Assembly (NCBI GenBank): GCA_029961685.1
Contig: JARWKL010000010.1
Coordinates: 7,833,931 to 7,897,930, forward strand
Source: Aristolochia californica
Lineage: Eukaryota > Streptophyta > Magnoliopsida > Piperales > Aristolochiaceae
Reading direction: 5' to 3'
DNA length: 64,000 nt
This document shows, in pieces, positions 33,446 to 45,094 of the stretch. The notes under the pieces are model-generated. The model made no database searches and had not been told where the DNA came from. It saw only the letters and a list, made by a program, of their open reading frames with translations. How positions within the stretch are numbered: the first letter of the stretch is position 1; each line of letters opens with the position of its first letter. The position numbers and the translations under genes are program-made.

Positions 33446-34761
33446 AATTCAATGCATCATCTCAAAACAATACACCAATCTAGAGCATGACATTTTTCTA
33501 TAAGATGATATTCCCACTTCCATGAATGAATTTGATACTTGAGAACCATATAGGCTTGAGCTACTCAAATTTAAGTTTCAAGGGATACCTAATACTAAAT
33601 TTTATACTTCAAAGATTTTACCCAAGCATCCTAATTCCCTATATCTTTAAGTCAAATTTAGCTTATATGACTTCATAATGTAGCAAATACCTAATTATTG
33701 ACACATATCTAGTTTAAGATCAAATTTACCTAGTTTAAGGATTAATTTGGAAAATTCATGGGCAAATCAACAAAGTGACTAAATTTATCAAAGTATTCAC
33801 ATTGTTGTAGGTAAAACGATTATCAGATTTGAAATTTTGATTGAAGATCTAAATCTCAATTTTGGGTTCTAAGTCTAAAGTTCACAATAAATAGCACTAA
33901 AATTATAAATTTAAAATATATGCCCATGGGTTCAATATGGTAAAAATATCTCAATTTAATTTCAAATTAAAATTTGTGTTATAAGGTAGTTTAGTCAATG
34001 TGGAATAGAGATTTTCCAATTAAACTTAATTCCACAAGAATATGTTTCAAGCTTGGTTAGAGCATAGACTTCATCTCAAGTCTAACTTCTCATAAATTAA
34101 TTTGAATCCTCTCATCTCCACAGTGAACAAAAACTCATATATTCATATAATCTTGGGTTACAGTTCTCAAAATCCAAAAGTTTAAATATAATTTTTAGTT
34201 TGAACTCAGAGACACTAAGATTTTCCTATAGGTAAGAATTTCAATGATTCAATTAATTTTCAAATGTCTCAAAGGAGTTTATCTAATTTTCTATTTGATG
34301 CATTGGACTAAGTATAGAAAAGAAGCACACTATCTTAGAGTGACACTATAAGACTTATCGGATAGAAATACCGAACCGATTCGTTCCTAAATGGTCTTAG
34401 ATGCTAAATGAGAGTTCCTTGGGTAACTCACCATTTTCAAAGAGAATCCCCCAAAGGTTCCTTTATTTAACCGAGTGTAGAACTTGTAAAACATAACCTA
34501 CATATAAGTTTAGAAACTTATAGTCAAACATAGAATTCAACCAATCATATTCATGAAGAAAGCCAAACTCAACAAGTAATATCTAAGAGTGACTCATTTT
34601 TCTCACTCTAAGGACTCCAAAACACAAGATCCACAACTGTTTCTCAGTTGTGAATCTTCTTTTTAAGAAATTTTTGGTAGCAAGTAATGCCTCAACCAAC
34701 AGATAAGGAAAGTTACTCATTTATTTAAATTCCATTGCTATGTCTCAGCTAGTAAGTCTTC
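33446..34761. other. Unassigned AT-rich sequence
   Basis: 1.3 kb without coding potential, terminal repeats or recognisable retroelement motifs. Confidence 0.5.
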
Positions 34762-35135
34762 TGTTGGAAGATGGGCCCAAGCCCATAAGTTATGGATCCA
34801 CCATGCTCACACGAGTTGGTGAGATCACAATGATCACGTGAGGTGGCATAAGAAGTCTTACAAAATAAGAAGTCTTATAGAACCAAAATTATTATGGAAG
34901 CAGGTCACAGAGGAGTTTCAGAGTGAAGGTATTTTAGTCATGCTAGTCTTCTATCTATATTAGGTTATTTAATTATCCTAGGACTTATCTTTAAGTGTTA
35001 GAGTTTGGGTGTAATTGGGACAAGGATAGTTTAATTGTAATTAGACTGTACTACTTTCCTCTATTATAAATAGAGGTTCATGTACTTTGATTATATTAAG
35101 TCAATGAAGTATTTCTCTTTTCCATAAATTCAACA
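34762..35135 (+). repeat. Solo LTR, copia-like module
   Basis: TGTTGGAAGATGGGCCCAAG to AAATTCAACA, 374 bp. Flanks TCTTC (34757-34761) and TCTTG (35136-35140) differ at one base, fitting an old TSD. It carries the shared GGTGTAATTGGGACAAGG module and a TATA box at 35065-35072. Confidence 0.75.
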
Positions 35136-35705
35136 TCTTGATTCCTTTAAGTTTAATTGTTCTATTTGGGCAAAAATAGAATCATATGAACCTGATGTAG
35201 TGATGGAGATGGACATATAATTCTAAACACGGGTTAAGAATATCCATGTTGACATAGGTTAAGAACTTGAACTATAAACACTTATTATGACACATTCATA
35301 AAAATGTTGGGAATGAATCAAGGTTAACCACATTGCAAGTTTATGCACTTGGACCGAATTGAAACAACTCATGCTATTTCTAGATCACAGTAATTAAGTC
35401 TGGATCTAGTTGGAAATTAACACAATGGCACATAAATAACACATCAGTAGCAAGTATAATCATGTTGATCTCAAGTCAATGATCATTAAAGCACAATCTT
35501 ATAGAGGATTCTAATTTTCCAATTAAATTTTAAGTTTCATAAAATATGCTAAGGTTGGTATATGAGGTCAAATGACAAAATCATCATTAAATAAATCCTT
35601 ATAGTCTCTAAAATGACATGTTCAAAATACTTGGAATTTAATTTCACAATAATGCATTTTAACCCCAAGTCATGTCCCATAAGCTATCAAAATGATTTTT
35701 AATTT
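35136..35705. other. Unassigned AT-rich sequence
   Basis: No gene or repeat edge recognised. Confidence 0.5.
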
Positions 35706-36009
35706 AGAGTGTCTTACATGACTCTGACAACAAAAAGTCTCATAGAGCCAAAATTATTATGGTGGAATCTTATAGGAGGTCTCACAGAAGAGCCTTATTT
35801 AAAGGTGTTTAAGTTGTGTTACTCTTCTACTTTTTAGTTATTTAATTGTGTTAGAACTTAACTTTTAGTGTTTGACTTTGGGTGTTACTGGGACGAGGGT
35901 AGTTTAATTATAATTTGACTCTACTTGTTTCCTCTATTATAAATAGAGGCCCATTGTACTCAATTATAATCAAATTAGTAAATTATTTTTCTTTTCCAAA
36001 AATTCAACA
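35706..36009 (+). repeat. LTR of the E2/E3 family, 5' edge lost
   Basis: It matches the E3 LTR from GTCTTACATGACTCT onward and ends AAAAATTCAACA. The TATA box is at 35938-35945. A degraded primer site (TTGTATTGGATCAGG) follows at 36010. Confidence 0.7.
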
Positions 36010-36506
36010 TTGTATTGGATCAGGTTCCACATAGACAATGGAGTCCTATGCTAGTGAGACCTTAATTTTTAATTTATTTTTTTAGTCTTTTATTTGTGTC
36101 CAATTAGGTTGTTTCAAATATTTCTAGTTGATTTTGTAAACCTCACAAATTTTTTTTTTTGGTTATACTACATGAGTCTAGAGCTTCATTCTCAATTTGT
36201 CTTTGCTCCTATGCATGACATCTGGTCTACACAAGTTTGCTCACTTTCTAGGGTGTGTGGAAGCAACAAATGGTTCATCATCCTTTACCTCAAAATTAGT
36301 TTGAAAGGATTGTCTACATATTGGTTTATCTTATGATTGTAAACCTCTAGAATCAACAAGCTTTCATCAGTGTCCTTGGAGCCCATTTTAGCCACTTTCC
36401 TGGGATATGTTCGTCTCTGAACTAGCCCATTAAGAAGTATCCTTCCATTTGATTTAAGGAACTTTACATACTACATCATGATGACTTTTATGATTGATGA
36501 GCGATA
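36010..36506 (+). pseudogene. Degraded copia integrase remnant (tentative)
   Basis: Behind the LTR at 35706 an open frame (36094-36336) reads SQFVFAPMHDIWSTQVCSLS then NKWFI, resembling the copia integrase PFALVHSDIWGP..SLSG.KWFI block. Further on, ATFLGYVRL and TSPLRS recall the C-terminal part. Many stops are present. E5 is inserted at 36512 and cuts it off. Confidence 0.4.
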
Positions 36507-36511
36507 ACCAC

Positions 36512-36857
36512 TGTTGATTTCTACGAACAAAACATAAACACCAGGGATCGCAAGGGAAGGAGAGAAGAGAGGAATTCTAGCTCTTGGGAGAGAAGAGAGA
36601 AGAAACCAAGTGAGAGGAGGAAGAGGAAAAGAGAGAGAGGCGTATGGGTGAATTTGAGCCAAGAGGAAGAGGATTGGATGCTCTATTCCATTCTTGCGGC
36701 TGTATTTACAATGACTACAATGCCCTTAGGGCTACATGATTCAAACAGAAAAAGACAAAAGAGGACATACACCAACTTGCATAATTATGCTATCTCTATG
36801 GAAGTTCTCCATATTTACTAGCCATGCCACCCCTACACACGTAGGTGTCTCTTAACA
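36512..36857 (-). repeat. 3' LTR of E5
   Basis: TGTTGATTTCTACG to GTGTCTCTTAACA, the uninterrupted copy against which the right LTR can be read. Confidence 0.85.
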
Positions 36858-36872
36858 CTCCCCCTCAAGCCA
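36858..36872 (-). promoter_or_regulatory. Polypurine tract of E5
   Basis: CTCCCCCTCAAGCCA on the plus strand, directly beside the 3' LTR. Confidence 0.7.
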
Positions 36873-38577
36873 GTGTTTGTAACTTCATTTGCAAACAATC
36901 TTGGTCGAGAAACATGAGTTTGAAAAAAAAATTGATTGCCTTAATTTAATTCATCTTCTTCTTGTTCACATCTTCTTGTAGTCTTCATCTTATTCTCATA
37001 TTGTGTCCCCCTTGGATATTCTAGTCACATAAAACTTGATTACCACAACACATGAAATTCTTCATCGTTGGTTACCTCCTTCTTGTACTTCTTCTTGTAC
37101 TTCTCCCCTTCATGTTAGGGATCTCTTTGTTTGTTACCAAGAGACCTAGTTTACACAATATAATGGTGAGAGAAGAAAAATCACTCTTAGCCATACGACA
37201 AAACTCCATACACCAGTTCAAATGGTCATATTTTGAAACACACTGCTCAATTTCAATGGTGGAAAAAGAGCCCAACTTTAGGGCACAACAAAGACACTAA
37301 CTTTCTAAGTGTAGCTCAAACAAAAAACACCTCTTGGGTGAAGAATAAAAAGACTTGACTCGAGCTAGATGTTGGACACACTCCTATTCCATTTAGGTAG
37401 TGGGTCTAGGCATTGCTCTAAAGTTATTTTAACAAAAAAATAAATAAATAAAGTACTTTGAGGAATTAAGGGTGTGAATAAAATATAGCAACTCTCATCC
37501 TTCAAACTGAAAGAGGTTCACAATGTAGGTCTTCATACTTCCAAGTAAGAAGGAAGCACCTTTAGACCAATAGATGGATAAAAACTAACCAAGTTTTACT
37601 CTAGAAGGAGATAAAATATAATTCCTCTATTAACATGATAATTATGGAAACTAAAAAAAAAAACCAATTAGACAGCTTTGAGATAGAATATAATAATGAA
37701 AACTTTCTAAAGATAGACTTCTCATATAAGGAATTACTTTTTAACACAACTTGACCAATTTTCATAGAAAATATCCAAGAGATAAGTTTTGGAATAAGGG
37801 AGATTTAGGACACTAATTTGGAAGCAAGAATTAGGAAACAATCTTTCTAAATCAAAATTTTAAGACATTGTTAAAAAAGCAAATAAACTTATAATGGGAA
37901 ATTTTTCTCCTATGGAAACTAATATAATGTGAGATCAAACAAAAGAAACTTTTAAGGAAGGAAAGATACTCAAGTTGGTAAAATATTGACTGTATTTTGA
38001 AAAAAAAAATAGGAAACTCAACCAACATTAGCAACTCAAAAAGTGAAGCAAAATATTCGAGTTAAATTCGGATCACTGCATGCAACAGGGTACTAAGGTG
38101 ACCTTTGATTCTTCCAATGCGGTTATCTTTCTCTAGAAAGATTAGATTGAAAAATTATTTATTGTGATAGAAAGTAGACCAACATGTCCTAATTTTGTGA
38201 TGTAATTCTTAATATAAATCCTCATAAATATTTGTACAAATTGTTCAGGAATTTGAGGCTTTCAGTTGCTACATGAAACTTTTCTACTGCATGACTTTTG
38301 TTACTTTAGATTTCATTTTAACTTTCCAGAAAAATATTATTTCAACAATTCTTTTTGTATTGGAAACTAGAGTCAAATATCTTTCCAATGGTATATATTT
38401 TTATATATGAAAAATGAAGTAAGAGAGTAGAATATCTAACAAAAAAAAAGGAATGGAAAAGAAAAGACTTAAGGAAAAATGAAATATTTTTCTTCTTTCT
38501 TTTACCTTTTCTTCTTCTTCTTCTTCTTCCCTTTCTTCTCCATGCTCTTCTCCTTTTTTTATCTCAGATCCTTGCCC
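36873..38577 (-). other. Interior of E5, no coding region
   Basis: AT-rich. The minus strand at 37072-37275 has a 67-codon frame homologous at DNA level to about 27065-27170 of E3. Neither copy has a recognised domain. A (CTT)n run precedes the primer site. Confidence 0.6.
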
Positions 38578-38589
38578 GCTCTGGTACCA
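38578..38589 (-). promoter_or_regulatory. Primer-binding site of E5
   Basis: GCTCTGGTACCA on the plus strand, 11 of 12 to the reversed tRNA-Met site. Confidence 0.75.
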
Positions 38590-38766
38590 TGTTGATCTCT
38601 AGGGTCACGTCATAAATACAAGAGATCACAAGGGTAGGAGAGAAGAGAGGAATTCCAGCTCTTGGGAGAGGGGAGAGAAGAAACCAAGGGAAAGAAGGAA
38701 GAGGAAAAGAGAGACAGGTGTACAAACGAATTTGAGCCAAGAGGAAGAGGTTTGAATGTTCTACCC

Positions 38767-39438
38767 TGTTATGAACTCGATAGTGAGCCGTGTCACACAG
38801 CAGCACAATGACAAAGTCACTGAGTACTAAGTTCTTTAGTTTTATATTAGTGCATTTTATATCAGTTTAGGAGTAAATAAGCCATAGGGGCATTCTTCTA
38901 ATTTTCACTCTTAACTCTGGTTGGCGTCAAGCTTGTGTAGGTGGGAAGATGGAATATGAAGAGACAAGTATCATTTTGGCCCAAAAACAGGATCCCGAGT
39001 TCTCCTTGACGAGCTCAGGGTTGGAGTTCCCTATTGACGAGCTCTAGGGTTGGAGTTCCCCTCATTGAGCTCTGGTTATCCCCATTTATCTCTTCTTCTT
39101 CCCTACCCTTTTCCGTTTTACTGAGTTCAAGCCCAGAACAGCAGCATTGAACTCGTACACTGGTTTCAGGTGCTGATGTTCAGTTTTAGTCGAGCACAAC
39201 AGGGTGTTGCGGTCCCGTTCTTGCCGAGCATAGTTGTGTGTTACTGTTCTATTTAACCGAGCATACCAGTGGGTTGCTGTCCAGTCCCAACTGAGCACAG
39301 AAGTGTGCTGCTGTAATGATCTAGTCGAGCACAATATTCAACTCTAGCTGAGCACAACAGTGGAAGAACTTACCCTCTCAGCTATGGATCTATCCATCCC
39401 ACACCGTGTTACACGATCTATGACAAGGGACCGTAACA
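38767..39438 (+). mobile_element. Solo gypsy LTR, TSD TACCC
   Basis: TGTTATGAACTCGATAGTGAGC to GGGACCGTAACA, 672 bp, with perfect TACCC at 38762-38766 and 39439-39443. Orientation follows the related LTR at 40560. Its second half contains degenerate repeats of a GAGCACAACAGTG-type motif (39190-39365). Confidence 0.9.
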
Positions 39439-39596
39439 TACCCATGCCTTGAGGCTGTATTTATAGTTGTGTGAAAGTGTTTACAACGACTACAATGCCC
39501 TTAGGGCTATATGATTGAAAGGGAAAAAGACACAAGAGGACATACACAACTTGCATAATTATAACTCTATGCCATCTCTATGGAAGTTCTCCATAT

Positions 39597-40559
39597 GCCC
39601 ATTTTATTCCAATGGCTCATCCATATACAACATCACGAGTGGCATAGACTTTTCTTGAGCATATTGTACGATTACACAACATACCAGAATCTATTGTCAG
39701 TGATTGGGATGCGGTATTCACAAGAACTTTCTGGAGGGAAATTTTTCGTTTGAGCGGCACCAAATTGAAGTTCTCATCCGCATATCATCCTCAGTCAGAT
39801 GGCCAAACCAAGGTAGTTAATCGCACCATCGAAATGTATCTACGGTGCTTTGTTGGCGATCGTCCGAAGCAATGGGTTCAATGGCTACCATGGGCCGAAT
39901 ACTGTTATAATACTTCATTCCACTCCGCTTTGCAATCCTCTCCTTTCAGGGTTCTTTATGGATGGGATCCCCCTTGCCTTCTCTCTTATGCTAGAGGCTC
40001 CACCCGCGTGGACGCCATTGATCAGGCACTCATGAATCAAGACCAGGTATTACAGACTATTACAGACCACCTACAGCGGGATCAGGATCGCATGAATGGT
40101 GCCTACGACAAGTGACACCAAGATGTTTCATACAAGGTAGGGGACTATGTTTGGTTACGCCTACAACCATACCGCCAACAGTCCATTGCGGAACCATCAC
40201 GCCACAAGTTCTCTCCCAAGATTTTTGGGCTTTTTTCCCATTATTCGGCGTGTGGGATAGGTGGCCTATCAACTACAACAGCCAGCCACGGCAAAGTTGC
40301 ATGATGTGTTTCATGTCTCCCTCTTGAAACCATCACCACCTGCTTCCACACCGTTCTTGCCTCCAGTGGACAATAGACACGTTATTCTAACACCCTCCAC
40401 GATGTTACGTGGCCGTTTGGTCGACGACTAGTGGGAGATTCTAGTTCAGTGGATGGATGCAAAACCTGAACCAGCTACCTCAGAGCGACTCGACAACTTC
40501 AAACAGGTCAACCCAGCTTATGAGCTTGCAGACAAGCTCTTTCTCGAAGGGGAGGCAGA
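39597..40559 (+). pseudogene. Gypsy integrase, C-terminal part (G2)
   Basis: Truncated at the 5' side; it begins inside the catalytic core (AHFIPMAHPYTTSRVAQTFL). It continues HIVRLHNIPESIVSDWDAVF, KFSSAYHPQSDGQTKVVNRT, AEYCYNTSFHSALQSSPFRV and DYVWLRLQPYRQQSIAEPSR. The Asp of S-D-R-D is kept (SDWD). A TGA interrupts at about 40113; 40453-40560 encodes the pol end (EPATSERLDNFKQVNPAYEL, KLFLEGEAD). The frame runs straight into the LTR. Confidence 0.8.
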
Positions 40560-41397
40560 TATTGTGGACTCAATAGCACATCAAGTCACCCGAAGGAGGA
40601 GGCAATGTCTCACTGAGTTCACTAGTTTAACTTTAATATTTTATATCATTTTCAGTTTAATTTTTCATTAATTATGTAATGAGCAAGGACATAGGGGCCA
40701 AATTGGTATTTTTAGCCCTAAAACACTTATGACATCAAAACCCTATTTAAAGGGTAAGTAAATAGAGAAAAGGCAAGTCTAGAATTAGGTTGAACAGGGT
40801 TTGGAGTTCTCCTTGACGAGCTCTAGGGTTGGGAGGTCTCCTTGACGAGCTCCAAGGTATGGTTCTTGATTTGATCTTTTATTCTTCTCATCTTTGAATT
40901 CTGTTTGTATTGATATTATTCGAGATCAAGGAAGGAAGGGGATTTAATTACTCTTTTCTGAGTTTAAGGAGGGTTTCAGCCTCTTCCACGATATAGCAGC
41001 AAGAAAGAAGGGTTTTGCCTTCAATCCGAACAAGGGAGAAAAGGTGTTTGGGTTGGATACTCGAACAACATATCAAAAGAGGAAATTTTAACCTCTTTTC
41101 TGAGTGTAGAAAGGTTAGGGGATCATAACCTTTCTTACGTGATCAGTAGCAGTCTTCAAGAGAAACCCTACATCCTTGACGTGAGTCTAAAATGGTTCAT
41201 TCGTTTTGGTCAAGAACAAGACAATTAGTCTTCTAGTTACATAGAAGACTAAGAAAAGGAAACTCTTTTTCAAGCATCATGATAATAGGAAGAGAAAAGG
41301 GAGTCTTTGCTTCATTACCATGATCAAGAACCCTCATAACGTGCTGGATTCACAATTACCTCGCCGAGTTACTAGATCCATGGCTAGGACCATAACA
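40560..41397 (+). repeat. 3' LTR of gypsy G2
   Basis: TATTGTGGACTCAATAGCAC to GGACCATAACA, 838 bp (TG mutated to TA). Related to 5399-6326, 48993-49901 and 57960-58889. Confidence 0.8.
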
Positions 41398-41428
41398 CCT
41401 ACACGTGTGGGTGTCTCTTAACAACCAC

Positions 41429-41626
41429 TAACCATCCACGTCAACCTTCATATTCAATATTTCGACATGAAAATTGTTGCAGTTGAAGGATTTGCTGGTG
41501 GAAAGAAAGTTGTCAATCCATATGATAACAAAATCCACCCACAGAACAAAGATGAAAACAGGTCAGCTGACCGCAAAAGTTGTTGAGGTGATCTTGGCAA
41601 GTGAACAAGGCCTTCATGTCTCTTGT
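41429..41626. other. Unassigned segment between E5 and the SIRE-like LTR
   Basis: One frame reads MKIVAVEGFAGGKKVVNPYD before a stop. No family recognised. Confidence 0.35.
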
Positions 41627-42577
41627 TGTTGGCCCAGGTGGCTTCTAAACGGGAGAATGAATAGAATTTTACAATTAAAAAGTTTAAGTGTGCAAAAATT
41701 AAATATAGCGAAAGTAATTAAAAATAAGAACACACCACAAATAACATGAAATATTTTATTATCAATGTTCCCCTATTGGTATTCATTGCTCAAGAAGTTG
41801 TGCTAAGGAAACTTCACTAATCTTAGCTCTATTAGATGGATTTTACATGAAAGAGATTATGGCTCTCTTTTAAGCCATATGTATCCTCAAATACATGATT
41901 ACAAATTAATCTTTGCTATGATTGGCAAGATTCTAGGTCTTGCAAGCCTTTCTATCTAGAATCAAAAGTTTCTAGATGAACCTATCAAGAAAAGAATAAA
42001 AATAAAAAAAATAAAAAATCTTACATCCTTTATAAATTTGGAGAGACAATTTTCTCCCTTGATTTTTCCAAGCTTCCAGATTTGATGCATAATGAAGATG
42101 ATTTGGAGCTTGACTAAATGACTGCTCACGCAAGAATTGAGAGAAATTCAAATGGTTTTACAAAATAAGGATTTTTATCTCTCAAAAATGGACTTAGGAA
42201 TAATTTTCAAGGAAAATAGCTTTGAGATGAGTAGGTATGCCAATAAATTCTCATTAACATCTGAAAATCAAGTCTTTTGGATTATTTATAAGTTCCGTAA
42301 GCAAAACTAGTCGTTATTTTCCTGTTTGCAAAAAACTCACTTGGCATTAATTGATCAATAGATATTGATTGATCAATCGTGTGTAACAACTACATTTCTA
42401 TAAAAAAATGACCTATTGATTGATGGTATGTTCAATCAATATCCTCTTGTTGGGCGTGACAAGTAAAATGTATTGATTAATATCCAAGGACAGATCAATC
42501 AATCAATTTTCCTACTGGCAATATAATGTGTGTATGATTGATCAATGGCTTTGCAATGATCGATCATGCTTTATGTC
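41627..42577 (-). repeat. 3' LTR of E6, distal part
   Basis: Starts TGTTGGCCCAGGTGGC and runs to the C4 target duplication ATGTC (42573-42577). The last 230 bases are rich in TGATTGATCAATC motifs that continue at 52005. Confidence 0.55.
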
Positions 42578-43217
42578 TATTGAATTTAGGATCCCTTTTG
42601 CATGATCACGAACAAGAGAAAGAAGAAAGAAAACCGAGAAAAGGGGAGGAAAGCTCTCGGTAGAGAAGACAAAAAAATAAAAGGAGAAGAGTGGGTTGCA
42701 CCAAGTAAGGAGAGGGAGAGAGAGACCCGACTCGGGATTGAATGTGTGACTTGATTAATTTCGACTTACAAGACCTCTATTTATAGTAGAGGAAGAGTTA
42801 GAGTCCTTATACAATTTATCATTCAATCCTAATTGCATTCCAACTCTAACTCTTCAATATAAGTAAGTCTATTTAAACTAAACAACTAGAATACTAACTT
42901 GAGTAGAACTAGGAGTCCTTTATTATTCATGTGAGGAGAATGGATAAACCAGCTCATAGGCTTATCCTTGTGGGCCTCTCATCATCTCCCAGTGCACCTT
43001 GATAAGAGTGCCACCTCATGAGAACTTTGTGGGTCCCACTTGATCTTCAAGTCTTCTAAATCAATTCAGCTTGTGCTTCTTGCTTCCTTAACTCGTGCTT
43101 GCTTTGGGAGAGGAATCTTCTTGGTGTCCCACGTCCTCTAGGACTCTTCTTGATGACCTAAATCCTGATGGTGTATCCCACCAGCTCGAGCACCATGGTG
43201 GTTCCCACATTGTAACA
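42578..43217 (-). repeat. 3' LTR of C4
   Basis: TATTGAATTTAGGATCCC to CACATTGTAACA, followed by the reversed purine tract CTCCCCCTCAAGCTGGGGG. Reversed TATA box TATTTATA at 42778-42785. Confidence 0.85.
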
Positions 43218-43551
43218 CTCCCCCTCAAGCTGGGGGTGAGAAGACATAAAAAACACCCAGCTTGCTGCATAGGGTAGACATAATCTTGTGAATGACTGGT
43301 TTGGTGAGGATGTCTGCAGCTTGATTTTGTGATGAGATGTGCTTCAGGGATAAAAGACCAGCTTGGAATTTTTCTTGTATAAAGTGGCAATCTACCTCAA
43401 TGTGCTTTGTCCTCTCATGGAAGACTGGATTAGATGCAATATGTATTGCTGCTTGATTATCACAGTATAGATCCATTAGAACTTCTTTATAAAATCCCAA
43501 TTTAGTGAGAAGAGACCTTATCCATAAGAGTTCACTTACAGTGTGTACCAT
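43218..43551 (-). pseudogene. Copia RNase H (C4)
   Basis: VSELLWIRSLLTKLGF, DLYCDNQAAIHIASNPVFHE, RTKHIEVDCHFIQEKFQAG and AADILTKPVIH are the hallmark copia RNase H blocks. RNase H removes the RNA template during cDNA synthesis. A frameshift separates it from RT at about 43550-43700; the region between carries the LTYSSAEVEYRAMV-type end in broken form. Confidence 0.8.
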
Positions 43552-43702
43552 GGCTCTGTATTCTACTTCTACACTTGGCCGTGCTACTACATTTTGTTTT
43601 TTTCTTTTTCATGTAACCAGATTTCCTCCAACCATCGTGCAAAAAACAAAAGTAGATTTTCTATCATCTGGGGATCCAGCCCAGTCTGCATCCACAAATC
43701 CC

Positions 43703-44569
43703 TCAATGTTGAAGTGACCATGTTTTTTTATAGAGAAGCCCCCTTCCAAGAGCCCCGTTCAGATAACGTAGTATCCTCATCCTCTCAAGTGCTTGCCAAT
43801 GACCAAGTTGTGACTTGTGCATATACTGACATACCACACTTACTGCATATGAAATGTCTGGCCTCGTTACACATAGGTAAATAAGTCGTCCCACTAACCT
43901 TTGATATTTTCCAATATCGACAACTTCTCCAGTGCCTCCACATAATTTTGTATTTGCAACCATAGGAGTGTCTACCTGTTTGCATCCCATCATACATGTT
44001 TCTTCTAGTAGATCAAGGGCATATTTTCTTTGGGATAGAATAATCTGATGTCTGGATTGTAAGACCTCAATACCCAAAAAGTATTTTAGTAATCCAAGAT
44101 CCTTTGTCTTAAATTCAGCACATATTCTCTCTTTTATTTTCCGAATGCTCTCAAAATCACTCCTAGTTAAAATAATATCATCAACATAAACAACTAGAAT
44201 CACTTGACTTATTGCTGTGTTCTCAATAAATACTGAGTAGTCTGTAGGGGATCTATAAAAACCTGCCCGTATGATGGCTTGACTAAATTTCTCAAACCAT
44301 GCCCGTGGGGATTGCTTCAGTCCATATAGAGAGTTTTTAAGATGATATACGAACTCCCCCTCAACAACATATCCAGGTGGTTGTTGCATATAAATCTCTT
44401 CTTTGATATCACCATTGAGAAATGCATTTTTTACATCTAGTTGATATATTGGCCATGATGAATTAGCTGCCAAGGATAATAATATACGTACCAAGGTCAT
44501 TTTTGCCACTGGAGAGAATGTCTCATCATAATCAATGCCATAGCATTGAGTGTATCCTTTTGCAACCAA
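43703..44569 (-). CDS. Copia reverse transcriptase (C4), open frame
   Basis: A 288-codon uninterrupted frame. Residues 1-20 (MVAKGYTQCYGIDYDETFSP) lead to IYQLDVKNAFLNGDIKEEIY (first catalytic Asp at about 45), LYGLKQSPRAWFEKFSQ, and the intact active site YVDD at residues 128-131. Then DLGLLKYFLGIEVLQSRHQI and LIYLCVTRPDISYAVSVV close RT and enter RNase H. The ATG is internal to pol, not a natural start; upstream codons to 44750 are in another frame. This is the longest preserved domain in the window. Confidence 0.85.
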   Translation of the reverse strand: MVAKGYTQCYGIDYDETFSPVAKMTLVRILLSLAANSSWPIYQLDVKNAFLNGDIKEEIYMQQPPGYVVEGEFVYHLKNSLYGLKQSPRAWFEKFSQAIIRAGFYRSPTDYSVFIENTAISQVILVVYVDDIILTRSDFESIRKIKERICAEFKTKDLGLLKYFLGIEVLQSRHQIILSQRKYALDLLEETCMMGCKQVDTPMVANTKLCGGTGEVVDIGKYQRLVGRLIYLCVTRPDISYAVSVVCQYMHKSQLGHWQALERMRILRYLNGALGRGLLYKKTWSLQH

Positions 44570-45094
44570 TCAAGCCTTCAGTCGTGCAATAGTCCCATCT
44601 GGATTATGTTTTACTGTATAAACCCACTTGCAACCAATGGGTTTTTTATCTGTGGGTAGAGGAACCAGTGACCATGTAGAGTGCCTTCATTTCTTCATCC
44701 ATTGCTGCCTTCCACCTTGGATGTTGGAGAGCCTCCTGATATGACTGTGGAATAGATACGGAGGAAATAAAAGAAAGAAACTGACAACATAAAGGTGAGA
44801 GGCAATGATGAGACACAAAATTTGAGATATGATGAGAAGTAGAAGGTTGAGTGCATGAACGAGGTTATTTTCTTATAGCAATAGGACGAGTATCAAATTC
44901 ATGACCAAAAACGACTAGTGATGAAGGACTTACCTCCGGTGGATCTGACAACTCGGCAGGTGTGGTATCGGCCATTGTCTCTGGGGGCTGAACAATCTTT
45001 GTATCATGAGGCGCAACTGGTCAAGGAGAACTTGGTACTAATGACATACCTGGTGGAGCACTATCAGAATAATATGAGGAGTCTTCAAAGAATG
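44570..45094 (-). pseudogene. Copia integrase C-terminus and RT lead-in (C4)
   Basis: Broken frames. SYQEALQHPRWKAAMDEE-type sequence appears near 44690-44745, and VTFFEDSSYYSDSAPPG at 45045-45094 is the end of the integrase region. The segment is cut at 45094 by the chimeric insertion. Confidence 0.7.

Larger units (their letters stand above)
36512..41423 (-). mobile_element. Non-coding LTR element E5, TSD ACCAC, with two nested insertions
   Basis: Exact TSD ACCAC at 36507-36511 and 41424-41428. The left LTR is 36512-36857 (346 bp), followed by a reversed purine tract. The interior is 36873-38577, the reversed primer site 38578-38589, and the right LTR begins at 38590. The right LTR is inflated to 2.8 kb by a solo LTR (38767-39438) and a gypsy fragment (39597-41397); its last 26 bases are 41398-41423. 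The interior matches E3 in part but has no gag/pol. Confidence 0.85.
38590..41423 (-). repeat. 5' LTR of E5, interrupted twice
   Basis: Segments 38590-38761, 39444-39596 and 41398-41423 together match the 346-bp left LTR. About 17 bases (left-LTR TTACTAGCCATGCCACC) are missing at the gypsy junction near 39596. Confidence 0.8.

Noticed and set aside
41460..41580. Possible host exon (MKIVAVEGFAGGKK frame)
   Set aside because: Short, stops soon, no splice context, family not recognised; left as unassigned.
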